64,000 bases of DNA, taken from positions 1 through 64,000 of the forward strand of contig NZ_JBHRSA010000034.1 of the NCBI RefSeq assembly GCF_042643145.1, read 5' to 3'. The position numbers and the translations under genes were made by a program. Origin of the DNA: Virgibacillus_O xinjiangensis. Its GTDB lineage: Bacteria; Bacillota; Bacilli; Bacillales; Amphibacillaceae. Shown here in pieces: positions 26,066 through 33,892 of the stretch (positions are counted from its first letter, which is position 1; the number at the start of each line of letters is the position of its first letter). The notes beneath the pieces are model-generated. The model made no database searches. It was not told where the DNA came from and saw only the letters and a program-made list of their open reading frames with translations.

Positions 26066-26689
26066 ATGAGTCACGATCATTCCCTAAATCCTGAAACAAT
26101 GCCGCAGGAACCGGAAAAGGCCACCCATGAAGGGAAAAATAAATTCCTGGGCCTTTGGTTCTTCCTAGGTGGTGAAACTGTACTATTCGCTTGTCTGTTC
26201 GGGACATACTTGGCGTTGAAAGATTCGACTGCAGGTGGTCCAGGCACCCAGGATTTATTCGGTATGGAGCTTGTCTTCATCATGACAATTCTGCTGTTGA
26301 CAAGTTCATTGACAAGTGTTTATGCCGTATACCATATGAAAAACAACGATTTTGCTAAGATGCAGCTTTGGCTGGGAATCACGGCTCTACTGGGTATTGC
26401 TTTCCTTGCCTTTGAAATATATGAGTTTGCACACTATATCCATGATTATGGATTTACTTTCCGGTCATCTGCATTCGGCTCTGCCTTTTATACACTTGTC
26501 GGCTTCCACGGCGGGCACGTAGCATTCGGCTTGAGCTGGCTGATTGCGCTGATGGTGCGGAATGCTAAAAGAGGCTTGAATTTGTATAATGCTCCTAAGT
26601 TCTACACATTCAGTCTTTACTGGCACTTTATCGATGTTGTATGGGTGTTTATCTTTACTGTCGTATACTTGATGGGGATGGTGAGCTAA
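26066..26689 (+). CDS. ctaE: Cytochrome c oxidase subunit III
   Basis: A 207-aa membrane subunit of about five helices. FLGLWFFLGGETVLFACLFGTYL and GFHGGHVAFGLSW (His-rich helix) are characteristic, with the ending HFIDVVWVFIFTVVYLMG. It starts one base after the ctaD stop codon. ATG at 26066 with GGGAGGCTGAATGAG. Confidence 0.94.
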   Translation: MSHDHSLNPETMPQEPEKATHEGKNKFLGLWFFLGGETVLFACLFGTYLALKDSTAGGPGTQDLFGMELVFIMTILLLTSSLTSVYAVYHMKNNDFAKMQLWLGITALLGIAFLAFEIYEFAHYIHDYGFTFRSSAFGSAFYTLVGFHGGHVAFGLSWLIALMVRNAKRGLNLYNAPKFYTFSLYWHFIDVVWVFIFTVVYLMGMVS

Positions 26690-26691
26690 TT

Positions 26692-27015
26692 ATGGCTGAG
26701 AACTCAAATACCAATAAAATGGATACCTTCCGCAGACAAAAGAAAAAAGAAGAAATGAAGAAGCAGCTGATATCCTTTGCGCTTATGATTGGTTTTACAC
26801 TAATTGCCTTCGGGCTGGTGGCCTCTGAGTCTCTTGACAGCATGTTTCTCATCCCGATTCTGCTTATCTTGGCAGTAATTCAGGTAGGCTTTCAATTTTA
26901 TTACTTCATGCACATGAAGGATAAAGGTCACGAAATGCCAGCAATTATGATTTATGGTGGGATTTTTGCGGCGTGTTTAACGCTTGCAGCCCTCCTTGTA
27001 ATTACATGGTGGTAA
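26692..27015 (+). CDS. ctaF: Cytochrome c oxidase subunit IV (CtaF)
   Basis: A 107-aa protein with a charged N-terminus and three helices, including the conserved QVGFQFYYFMHMKDKGHE. This small subunit supports assembly of the caa3 oxidase. It starts two bases after the ctaE stop, with GGATGGTGAGC upstream. It ends the operon at the terminator 27026-27052. In B. subtilis ctaG follows; it does not here. Confidence 0.9.
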   Translation: MAENSNTNKMDTFRRQKKKEEMKKQLISFALMIGFTLIAFGLVASESLDSMFLIPILLILAVIQVGFQFYYFMHMKDKGHEMPAIMIYGGIFAACLTLAALLVITWW

Positions 27016-27025
27016 TAGACAATAA

Positions 27026-27052
27026 GGCCGGGAACTACTCCCGGTCTTTTTC
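27026..27052 (+). terminator. Terminator of the ctaBCDEF operon
   Basis: GGCCGGGA and TCCCGGTC pair around ACTAC, followed by TTTTTC. Confidence 0.88.
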
Positions 27053-27361
27053 TATGGCCAGAGGAAGGGCAGCATGGTCATCTATCTTGTGCTAAAATCG
27101 TCATATATATGCCTGCTATCTATGTGTCGAGTGCGTTATAATGAGTGAATATGAACATCCTGAGGGCAGGTGAATGTGTGCAGGTTTCTTCTAAAAGTCC
27201 CTTAAGCATTGTCTTTCATTGAGAGTGCTTAAGGAATTGAATGGGGTGGCTTTTTCAACAGTCACTGGGAGGTCTGTCCACTATACTGTCGACATAGTAT
27301 GTTTTTTATTCAAGAGAAACCGGTATCGATTTGCCGATGAAGGGAGAATCAAGTTTAGTAT
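27053..27361 (+). promoter_or_regulatory. ctaM upstream region with orphan hairpin
   Basis: No gene is supported in these 309 bases. A -10-like TATAAT lies at 27137-27142 without a clear -35. CCTTAAGCA (27200-27208) and TGCTTAAGG (27226-27234) form a perfect 9-bp stem, loop 17, with no T run, so it is not a terminator. It would lie in the leader of the next gene. Confidence 0.4.
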
Positions 27362-27817
27362 ATGCCTTTATTGCCGACACTCAGTACATTATTTATTGTT
27401 TTAAGTGCCATTTTAGTGGCTGTAGGATGGAGATTGATTTGGAAGGGTAATACGGAAGGACATAGAAAAGTGATGCTTGCAGCAGCAGTCAGCGCATTAC
27501 TGTTTTTCATCATATATATGTCCCGTACTATTTTCTTGGGTAATACAAGCTTTGGAGGACCTGAAGAACTGGAAATTTATTATACGATCTTCCTGGTATT
27601 TCACATTATCCTGGCTACTACTGGGGCCGTTTTTGGCATTGTATCTTTGACTCTGGCATTTAAACGTAACATTATCAAACATCGTAAGATTGGACCATAT
27701 ACAAGCATTATCTGGTTTTTCACTGCAATAACCGGGGTGATGGTCTATCTTCTGTTGTACATACTATATGATGGCGGAGAAACTACCAGCATGCTGAAAG
27801 CAATATTTGGATCATAA
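27362..27817 (+). CDS. ctaM: DUF420 membrane protein CtaM (YozB family)
   Basis: A 151-aa protein with four helices. It is recognised as DUF420 from the N-terminal LPTLSTLFIVLSAILVAVGW, the GHRKVMLAA loop and HRKIGPYTSIIWFFTAITGVMVYLLLY. The Staphylococcus aureus homologue CtaM is required for a heme-A-containing terminal oxidase to work, which suits its place after ctaF. The start is ATG 27362; the in-frame TAG just upstream excludes a longer form. The AGGGAGA site is about 14 bases away, farther than usual. Confidence 0.85.
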   Translation: MPLLPTLSTLFIVLSAILVAVGWRLIWKGNTEGHRKVMLAAAVSALLFFIIYMSRTIFLGNTSFGGPEELEIYYTIFLVFHIILATTGAVFGIVSLTLAFKRNIIKHRKIGPYTSIIWFFTAITGVMVYLLLYILYDGGETTSMLKAIFGS

Positions 27818-27850
27818 AAAAAGGTAAAGCCTCGGCTTCACCTTTTTTTA
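27817..27850. terminator. Bidirectional terminator between ctaM and the YtvI-like gene
   Basis: AAAAAAGGT-A-AAGCC pairs with GGCTT-C-ACCTTTTTTT. A and T runs on both sides suit two convergent genes. Confidence 0.85.
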
Positions 27851-28906
27851 TATTTTAATTTTCCCTTTGATGATTCCCGCTTCCCTTGCAGAGTTAAATG
27901 CGATAACAAGAAGGGGACCCAGGATAAAGCCGAGTATACCGATTAATTGAAGGCCGAGGAACATAGCGATCAACGTTGCCAGAGGTGACAATCCGATATG
28001 TTGGCCCATCACTTTTGGTTCAACGGTTCTGCGGATAGCCAAAAGGATGATAGCCAACACTGCGAGCTGAATCCCTGTAGGCATATTGCCTGCCAGCAGC
28101 AGGAACAGAGCCCATGGTCCGAGTACTGCAATGGAGCCGATAATCGGAATCAAATCCACCAGCCAAATGATCAGGGCCATGATTAGGGCCACCTCCGGTA
28201 CGATTAAATAGAGCCCGATCAAAGTCACTGCAAGGATAATGAGACTTACCAAGAATTGAGCCTTGAAAAAGCCGAAGAAAACACTTTTCAAACGCTCGTT
28301 CATAAAAGAAACTTTTTCTGCTGTTTCTTTGGTAAGCATATGGTATGTTTTAGATTTCAAACTCGGAAGTTCCAGCATGAATAAAAATAAAGCAATGAGA
28401 TATACGATGAAGCTGACTAGATATTGTGGTACTTTTGCGAATATCTGTGCGATATTATCGATGGTAATGATCTCTTTGGCAGTATTACTTAGAGAGGTCA
28501 AACTGTCCTCTATGCTTTCAGAAGCTTGGTCAACAAATTCAGGTGGTAAAGTATCTGTATATTGCTGTATACGGTTTTCCCAGTCTTGGTAAATATGGTT
28601 CATTTGATTTACATAGGTTGGGACGTCTTCCACAAAGTTAACCACTTGCGTGACGGCTTTGGTAACGGTAAACGTTCCGACGACCCCGATGAATAGAATG
28701 AATAGGAGGAAGACGCAAGTGACCGAAAGTTTTCTGTTCATCCTTCCTTTTCGCTGTGTCCACCTGATCAGGGGGTTCAGCACGAGTGCTGTAATAAAGG
28801 CTATGATTAAAGGGATGGATACCGGCAAAATAAAAATGGCTGATAGAAGTAGCAATACTGCCAATAATATCAAAGTCCATTGGCGCTTTGTTATAGAACG
28901 GAACAA
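27848..28906 (-). CDS. AI-2E/YtvI-family integral membrane protein
   Basis: A 352-aa membrane protein of the AI-2E exporter superfamily. Features are an N-terminal helix pair, a soluble middle (about residues 85-155), and C-terminal helices with the family signature LVDLIPIIGSIAVLGPWALFLL, PKVMGQHIGLSPLATLIAMFLGLQLIGILGF in overlapping pieces, and GPLLVI. It most resembles the sporulation membrane protein YtvI; transport of a signal molecule is not implied. TTG start at 28906; AAAGGAGG lies 12 bases upstream, rather far, and an ATG nearer to it is in another frame. Confidence 0.8.
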   Translation of the reverse strand: MFRSITKRQWTLILLAVLLLLSAIFILPVSIPLIIAFITALVLNPLIRWTQRKGRMNRKLSVTCVFLLFILFIGVVGTFTVTKAVTQVVNFVEDVPTYVNQMNHIYQDWENRIQQYTDTLPPEFVDQASESIEDSLTSLSNTAKEIITIDNIAQIFAKVPQYLVSFIVYLIALFLFMLELPSLKSKTYHMLTKETAEKVSFMNERLKSVFFGFFKAQFLVSLIILAVTLIGLYLIVPEVALIMALIIWLVDLIPIIGSIAVLGPWALFLLLAGNMPTGIQLAVLAIILLAIRRTVEPKVMGQHIGLSPLATLIAMFLGLQLIGILGFILGPLLVIAFNSAREAGIIKGKIKI

Positions 28907-28996
28907 GTTGGTACATTGCCTCCTTTAGAGTAATCAAATTATAGGTAAAAAAATAAGAATGCGTTCAGCGGTAACTTCCATATAGGAGAATCGGCG

Positions 28997-29038
28997 AATA
29001 AAAACCAACTGCCCTACAATTTTTGAACAGTTGGTTTT
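28997..29038 (-). terminator. Terminator of the YugN-family gene
   Basis: AAAACCAACTG (29001-29011) and CAGTTGGTTTT (29028-29038) form a perfect 11-bp stem. On the minus strand it is followed by TTTATT. Confidence 0.82.
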
Positions 29039-29046
29039 ACCATACG

Positions 29047-29412
29047 TTATTTTTGATATTGGGCGATGTCTTCCGCAAGTTTGGAAACCAAGTTATGGGA
29101 ACGTTCCACCAAGTTTTCAGGAAAGTTCTCTTCCTCTCCGTATTCCACTCCATGTGGATAGTAATGTTTACCGAGCAATGGGGGCATCAGTTTTATGATG
29201 GCATTGCCTCTATCTACATCACCTTCGATTGCGTAACCCTGGACACGGATATAGTATGTAATATTTTTCTCGTTGGAATTTATTTTATAATCGTATGTCA
29301 CTCTTTCATAGTCCCACTGTCCAGCACGTATGAATGCATGGTTCCCTGTAATATGGTCCAGGGGCTTTAAGTCGATGGTGATATCTTCTAACCCTGTATT
29401 TTCCAATTTCAT
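29047..29412 (-). CDS. YugN-family protein at the ylbA position
   Basis: A 121-aa soluble protein recognised from LENTGLEDITIDLKPLDHI, RAGQWDYERVTYDYKI, YYIRVQGYAIEGDV and LLGKHYYPHGVEYGE. The family has no known function. ATG at 29412 with TTAGGAGAGGTGAAGAAG; an in-frame GTG three codons upstream is too close to the site. B. subtilis has ylbA on the minus strand here. Confidence 0.8.
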   Translation of the reverse strand: MKLENTGLEDITIDLKPLDHITGNHAFIRAGQWDYERVTYDYKINSNEKNITYYIRVQGYAIEGDVDRGNAIIKLMPPLLGKHYYPHGVEYGEEENFPENLVERSHNLVSKLAEDIAQYQK

Positions 29413-29616
29413 CTTCTTCACCTCTCCTAATTATCCTTCCTTATTTATAATAGTACGAAATCCTTTAACTTGCAATGGAAACGAAGTGCGTACTCTCCTG
29501 CAGTTTTTCGCTATGGCTGTTTATTTTCAAATACTTTCATCTATAATAGATAGAATAGAATGCAAATCCGTCACTAAGCATACAAGTTTATTATATATGA
29601 AGAAAAGGAGCTTTGA

Positions 29617-30690
29617 ATGATGCGTTTTCTTAAATCCATGTTTGTCCTGGCTGTGTTGGTGTACGGCGGCTCTTATTTGTTCGATCGTTATGGGTTATCT
29701 GCAGAAGGTTCGATCGAAAAGATGGTGGAGTTGGTGGAAGAGAAACGACTTCAGCTGGAATCAAAAGAATCGGCACCACAGCAAGAGGATATCCCATGGG
29801 AAGGCAGTCTGTTCGAATGGATGGGGAAACCAACTGCCGAACTGGAAGAACAAATGGGTGACCCTGACCGAAGAGACGACAGTCCGTATGGCTATACGTG
29901 GTGGGTATATACTGATCAAGCAAGTCATTACCTCCAATTCGCTATAGAGGAACAAAAAATCATAAGCGTCTATGCAATTGGGAAAGAGGTGGATATAGAA
30001 CCTGTATCAATAGGGGATAGCTACACCCAAGTTTCAGAGCACTTCTCCTTTACAGAACAGGTATCCTATCAGGATGGCTTATCATCCTATACATTCCACT
30101 TAAGTCCAGAGGATTTGCAGAAACGGCCGCTGGCAAAAATATCCGATGATTTATATGTTCAAGCCTATTTCGATACTTTTACCGACCAGTTATCCTCTAT
30201 AAGAATCATGAATGGTGATGTACTGCTCACCCATAGACCTTATCAAGTGGAATACAGGGGGAGTCTCCCTGAAGAGCCGGAGTTGACTGATCAACAATGG
30301 ACAGAAATTGAAAAGGGGATGGAACAACAGGTCTTTGATATCACAAATATTATCCGTCACCAATTTGAAAAGTCTTTGGTGCGATGGGAAGAGAATGTGA
30401 GTGAAGTTGCTTATGGGCACAGCAAGGATATGGCTGAACAGGATTACTTCTCACATACCAGTCTGAATGGTGATGGGCTGAAGGAAAGGCTCGCACTCCT
30501 CGATATACCCTACATGGCCGCAGGGGAGAACATAGCTGCACAATATCCGGATGCTCCATCTGCAATGCATGGATGGCTCAATAGTGAAGGACATCGCCAG
30601 GCACTGCTGAATGAAGATTATACACACTTAGGGGTTGGTGTTTATCATTTCCATTATACTCAGAATTTCATTAAGCAACTTAGCTACTAG
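29617..30690 (+). CDS. ylbC: CAP-domain secreted protein YlbC
   Basis: A 357-aa protein. An N-terminal membrane anchor (about residues 3-23) is followed by a CAP-associated domain (about 60-200) and a C-terminal SCP/PR1-type CAP domain (about 235-350) with YGHSKDMAEQDYFSHTSLNG, AAGENIAAQYPDAPSAMHGWLNSEGHRQALL and GVGVY in overlapping pieces. CAP domains of Bacillus spores and envelopes have no firm enzymatic role. ATG ATG start with GAAAAGGAGCTTTGA; the second ATG at 29620 is possible. Confidence 0.86.
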   Translation: MMRFLKSMFVLAVLVYGGSYLFDRYGLSAEGSIEKMVELVEEKRLQLESKESAPQQEDIPWEGSLFEWMGKPTAELEEQMGDPDRRDDSPYGYTWWVYTDQASHYLQFAIEEQKIISVYAIGKEVDIEPVSIGDSYTQVSEHFSFTEQVSYQDGLSSYTFHLSPEDLQKRPLAKISDDLYVQAYFDTFTDQLSSIRIMNGDVLLTHRPYQVEYRGSLPEEPELTDQQWTEIEKGMEQQVFDITNIIRHQFEKSLVRWEENVSEVAYGHSKDMAEQDYFSHTSLNGDGLKERLALLDIPYMAAGENIAAQYPDAPSAMHGWLNSEGHRQALLNEDYTHLGVGVYHFHYTQNFIKQLSY

Positions 30691-30760
30691 TTCTCACGCC
30701 TCCTTGCAATAGGGCATAAAATACCAGTACAGGTGACCATGCAGGTAAAGGGGTGAGACA

Positions 30761-31150
30761 ATGAGTGAGGGTAAATTGCATCCATCGGTGATCGAATTCA
30801 AGAAATTCATCAATAAATATCCATCGTTAAGAGCGGAAATAAGAAGAAGCGGCAGGTCATGGCAGGAATATTATGAGAAATGGGCCCTGCTTGGAGAAGA
30901 TGATGAGTTCTGGGCACCATACAAAAAAGAGAAGGAAGCAAAGGACACTGACGGCCCGAACGAGAAGTCGCCTGAGCTGTTCCGCCAGCTGATGAAAGTC
31001 GCGGAACATATGGATATCAACAAAATTCAAAGCCAGGTCAGTCAGTTGAACCATTCCATAGCTGCGGTACAGGAAATAATCCAACAATTCCAAAAAAGCA
31101 AGCACACACCACCACGACCAAGAGACCCTTTTGACTGGTTCGGTGATTAA
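30761..31150 (+). CDS. ylbD: Putative spore coat protein YlbD
   Basis: A 129-aa, charged, helix-rich protein: HPSVIEFKKFINKYPSLRAEIRRSGRSWQEYYEKW and a C-terminal RPRDPFDWFGD. The YlbD family is annotated as spore coat protein in Bacillus. RBS AAAGGGGTGAGACA. It precedes ylbE by nine bases, so the two form one unit. Confidence 0.86.
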   Translation: MSEGKLHPSVIEFKKFINKYPSLRAEIRRSGRSWQEYYEKWALLGEDDEFWAPYKKEKEAKDTDGPNEKSPELFRQLMKVAEHMDINKIQSQVSQLNHSIAAVQEIIQQFQKSKHTPPRPRDPFDWFGD

Positions 31151-31159
31151 GGAGGATAA

Positions 31160-31396
31160 ATGATGGACCCCTACACGTACCACTATTTAGAATCCCGGCC
31201 GGATTTGCTGCATTTCATTCGATATAATCCAGTCTGGTACCGATACCTATCACGTAATCCTCAACGTATCCGGGAGATGGAAAAGGAAGCAAAATTCTTC
31301 CATGGCAAAACACTTCCGCAGAAGCTGGAGAAGATGAACCAACAGGTACAAATGGCTGGCATGATGCTTCAATTCGCTGAGGCGATGAAAGATTAA
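31160..31396 (+). CDS. ylbE: YlbE-like protein
   Basis: A 78-aa protein of the YlbE family (YTYHYLESRPDLLHFIRYNPVWYRYLSRNP, then a helix). Function unknown. Two ATG codons in a row at 31160 and 31163 follow GGAGGATAA; the second has the better spacing. Coupled to ylbD. Confidence 0.84.
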   Translation: MMDPYTYHYLESRPDLLHFIRYNPVWYRYLSRNPQRIREMEKEAKFFHGKTLPQKLEKMNQQVQMAGMMLQFAEAMKD

Positions 31397-31458
31397 GATC
31401 TCCCTGTTGTTTTCTTACCGAAAATAAAATGGTATGATAACAGTGGAGGTGTTCCTGT

Positions 31459-31896
31459 ATGATAGCAACCATGGAATATGTAGATATTCTTGATCGCTCG
31501 GAGCAATTAGGTAAGATGGTTCTGGAATCCGAGGTAATGGAAGCATACAATTATTCCCGCAAAGCACTGGATGAAGATGAAGAAGCCCAAAAGCTGATCA
31601 AGGCTTTTGCTGATATAAAGAACCATTACGAGGATGTTCAGCGTTTTGGCAGATACCATCCTGATTATAATGATATTATGAAAAAAGTGCGTTCTACCAA
31701 ACGAGAAATGGATATGAATACAAAAGTAGCCTCGTTTAAAATAGCTGAAAGAAATCTGCAAAACTTGTTGGATGAGATCAGCCAGTATGTGGCCTCAAGT
31801 GCAAGTGATCAGATAAAAGCGCCGAAGGATGGAGCGGCCTTGACAGACAGTGGCTGTGGATGCGGCAGTGGCGGAGGATGCGGGTGTGCATCCTAA
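31459..31896 (+). CDS. ylbF: YlbF, subunit of the YlbF-YmcA-YaaT complex
   Basis: A 145-aa helical protein of the YlbF/YmcA family (DRSEQLGKMVLESEVMEAYNYSRKALDEDEEAQKLIKAF). With YmcA and YaaT it adapts RNase Y to specific messages and affects sporulation, competence and biofilm formation; the complex carries iron-sulfur clusters. The C-terminus has a tight Cys/Gly tail with four cysteines, CGCGSGGGCGC, which fits cluster binding. RBS GTGGAGGTGTTCCTGT. Confidence 0.9.
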   Translation: MIATMEYVDILDRSEQLGKMVLESEVMEAYNYSRKALDEDEEAQKLIKAFADIKNHYEDVQRFGRYHPDYNDIMKKVRSTKREMDMNTKVASFKIAERNLQNLLDEISQYVASSASDQIKAPKDGAALTDSGCGCGSGGGCGCAS

Positions 31897-31939
31897 CCGT
31901 CCCTTGTAACACATATTCAATGAATAATGGGGAGAGTTT

Positions 31940-32215
31940 ATGAGAGTAAATCGTCAAGGGTTGATTGTCTGGTTCCAGCATATGAAAAACATCAAACAAT
32001 TAAAACGTTATGGTCATATCATCTATACATCGAAGCGGCTGAAATATGCAGTGATCTATGTAGATCAAACGGAAATAGAAGAAACAGAACAAAAACTGAA
32101 GAAGCTATCCTTTGTTTTTAAAGTCGAAAAGTCCCATAAACCGTTCGTAGAGACCAGTTTCGAAAATAAAAAGCCGGATGAAGCGAAACAGTTTGATTAT
32201 AAAATGGGCATTTAG
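31940..32215 (+). CDS. ylbG: UPF0298 family protein YlbG
   Basis: A 91-aa basic protein (MRVNRQGLIVWFQHMKNIKQLKRYGHIIYTSKRLKYAVIYVD) of the YlbG family, function unknown, ferredoxin-like in outline. RBS GGGGAGAGTTT. A terminator follows at once. Confidence 0.87.
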   Translation: MRVNRQGLIVWFQHMKNIKQLKRYGHIIYTSKRLKYAVIYVDQTEIEETEQKLKKLSFVFKVEKSHKPFVETSFENKKPDEAKQFDYKMGI

Positions 32216-32218
32216 CAG

Positions 32219-32249
32219 AACCTGTGCGGATTCGTCCGACAGGTTTTTT
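32219..32249 (+). terminator. Terminator after ylbG
   Basis: AACCTGTGCGGA pairs with TCCGACAGGTT (one bulge), followed by TTTTTG. Confidence 0.85.
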
Positions 32250-32267
32250 GCTTCTAGACATCCTCTT

Positions 32268-32418
32268 TAAAAAAATAAACCTGCAGAGATAATCTCTGCA
32301 GGCCCCTTTCGATAAACAAAAAGGCAAAGGGAGAGGAGAAACCGGAGGAAGAACTTATGGGGAAGTTTAAGTCTTCTCCGAGTTTTGAAACAGCCAAGCT
32401 AACTACCAGCTGTTTCAT
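32268..32418 (-). ncRNA. csfG: Probable csfG sporulation small RNA
   Basis: On the minus strand, a compact unit of about 150 nt sits between ylbG and rsmD. It has a 5' hairpin GAAACAGC/GCTGTTTC (32409-32416 with 32387-32394); a long unstructured C/U-rich middle with CTTCCTCC and TCTCCTCTCCC, complementary to ribosome-binding sites; and a terminator with a 10-bp stem (32280-32289 with 32293-32302) and U-rich tail. A promoter-like GTATA (32448-32452), 17 bases, TATAATA (32424-32430) is near the sigma-G pattern. CsfG of B. subtilis, a forespore RNA conserved in spore formers, is known from this locus as I recall. Location and architecture support it; the sequence was not aligned. Confidence 0.75.
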
Positions 32419-32423
32419 TAAGT

Positions 32424-32452
32424 TATTATAGACAAAAGAGAAGATTATATAC
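32424..32452 (-). promoter_or_regulatory. Candidate forespore promoter of the csfG-like RNA
   Basis: On the minus strand, GTATA at 32452-32448 fits the -35 pattern GHATR. TATAATA at 32430-32424 matches the sigma-G -10 pattern CATNNTA in all but its first base. The spacer is 17 bases. The same -10 box also looks like TATAAT, so sigma-A is not excluded, though the -35 is poor for it. Confidence 0.5.
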
Positions 32453-32601
32453 ACGTGGATGCAAATTTTTTTACTGAAAGACAAGATAATGTTATCTGAG
32501 GTCATATGCTTGCCTGGCGGGTTTTCTGGTTCTTTTCACTGTCAGGATGGATAGGGTTATGGTACGATTAGGTTCGAATAGCTGTGTGATGGGGTGAGCT
32601 G

Positions 32602-33156
32602 ATGCGTGTAATAGCAGGAGAACATAAGGGTAGACAATTGAAGGCAGTAACCGGCAAATCTACAAGGCCGACAACTGATAAAGTAAAAGAAGCAGTTTAT
32701 CAAATAATGGGTCCATTCTTCCAAGGCGGGGCAGTGCTTGACCTCTTTGCAGGCAGCGGTTCCCTTGGAATCGAAGCTCTAAGCAGAGGGATGGACAGTG
32801 CCGTTTTTGTTGATAAACATCCGAAAGCCGTTCAGACAATATATGCGAATCTCAAAATGTTAAAGCTAGAAGAACAGGCGGAAGTGTTTCGAGCGGATGC
32901 ATACAGGGCAATCCAAGCAGCCGCGAAACGAGGTCTGGAGTTCGACCTTATCCTTCTTGATCCCCCGTTCAGAAAAGTGGACTACGAAAAGCTGCTTCAC
33001 GAGATTATTCGGCTGAGGTTGATTGCGCCAACTGGAATCGTCTATTGCGAGCATGACCCAGCTGATGTATTGTCTGAACTACATACTGGTTTCACCCTCC
33101 TCAGACAGGAGGATTATGGGGGAAGCATTGCGGTTACAATTTATCGAAAAAATTAA
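32602..33156 (+). CDS. rsmD: 16S rRNA m2G966 methyltransferase RsmD
   Basis: A 184-aa Rossmann-fold methyltransferase. It begins MRVIAGEHKGRQLKA, carries the SAM motif LDLFAGSGSLGIEALSRG and the catalytic LILLDPPF (the [N/D]PPF motif for N2 methylation of guanine). It acts on 16S rRNA in the 30S subunit. RBS GATGGGGTGAGCTG. It pairs with coaD as in many bacteria. Confidence 0.93.
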   Translation: MRVIAGEHKGRQLKAVTGKSTRPTTDKVKEAVYQIMGPFFQGGAVLDLFAGSGSLGIEALSRGMDSAVFVDKHPKAVQTIYANLKMLKLEEQAEVFRADAYRAIQAAAKRGLEFDLILLDPPFRKVDYEKLLHEIIRLRLIAPTGIVYCEHDPADVLSELHTGFTLLRQEDYGGSIAVTIYRKN

Positions 33157-33273
33157 ATTAGCAGCATTCAAGTTGGTATATTACAAGGATGAACAGTTGG
33201 GGGTCCCTACAGGCTAGCTTATGCTGTCAGCTGTTAGTTTCTCACGAGAAGAAATAGAAGGGAGCTAATTTTT

Positions 33274-33756
33274 ATGAGTAAGAAAGCAATATGCCCAGGG
33301 AGTTTTGATCCGATTACCCAAGGGCATCTCGACATTATCCAGAGAGGTTCAAAGATTTTCGACGAGGTAGTAGTGACGGTGTTCAATAATCAGTCTAAGT
33401 CCCCACTGTTCTCGGTGGAGGAGCGGATGGAACTGATCAAGGCTGCTACCAGCAACATTCCGAATGTTTCTGTTGACTCCTCCGATCATCTCCTTATGGA
33501 TTATGCAAGAGAGAACCAGGCACATGCCATTATCCGTGGACTCCGAGCAGTGAGCGACTTTGAATATGAAATGCAGATTACTTCTATGAACCGCAAACTG
33601 GACAAGAATATTGAGACATTTTTTATGATGACTAATAACCAATATTCATTTTTGAGTTCCAGCATTGTTAAGGAGATTGCCAAATATGGGGCAGATGTGT
33701 CCGATCTCGTTCCACAGGCAGTCGAAGAGGCTCTGAAGCAAAAGTATAACTACTAG
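33274..33756 (+). CDS. coaD: Phosphopantetheine adenylyltransferase
   Basis: Makes dephospho-CoA from 4'-phosphopantetheine and ATP, the penultimate step of coenzyme A synthesis. The 160-aa protein has PGSFDPITQGHLDII (the T/HxGH nucleotidyl-transfer motif), AIIRGLRAVSDFEYE and FLSSSIVKEIA (the ISSS-type motif). RBS GAAGGGAGC. Followed by a long terminator. Confidence 0.95.
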   Translation: MSKKAICPGSFDPITQGHLDIIQRGSKIFDEVVVTVFNNQSKSPLFSVEERMELIKAATSNIPNVSVDSSDHLLMDYARENQAHAIIRGLRAVSDFEYEMQITSMNRKLDKNIETFFMMTNNQYSFLSSSIVKEIAKYGADVSDLVPQAVEEALKQKYNY

Positions 33757-33825
33757 TGCCAGACTTATGTCTCTCCAGCAAACGAATAGAAAGCAGGTTG
33801 TGTCTCTTCATACTGATACAGCAAT

Positions 33826-33867
33826 AAAGGGTATGCAAAATTCTGAGGTGAATTTTGCATACCCTTT
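33826..33867. terminator. Bidirectional terminator between coaD and ylbJ
   Basis: AAAGGGTATGCAAAATT (33826-33842) and its perfect complement (33851-33867) form a 17-bp stem with an eight-base loop. Confidence 0.92.
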
Positions 33868-33892
33868 AGTTTGTAGTGGTAAATTTCCCTCA

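Noticed and set aside
32357..32431. Plus-strand 24-codon ORF with GGAGGAAG in front
   Set aside because: The apparent ribosome site is simply the complement of the C/U-rich core of the minus-strand RNA, and the frame has no recognisable content.
32254..32505. Minus-strand open frame over the csfG-like RNA
   Set aside because: No ribosome site before its ATG, it reads through the terminator stem, and the unit has the layout of a non-coding RNA.
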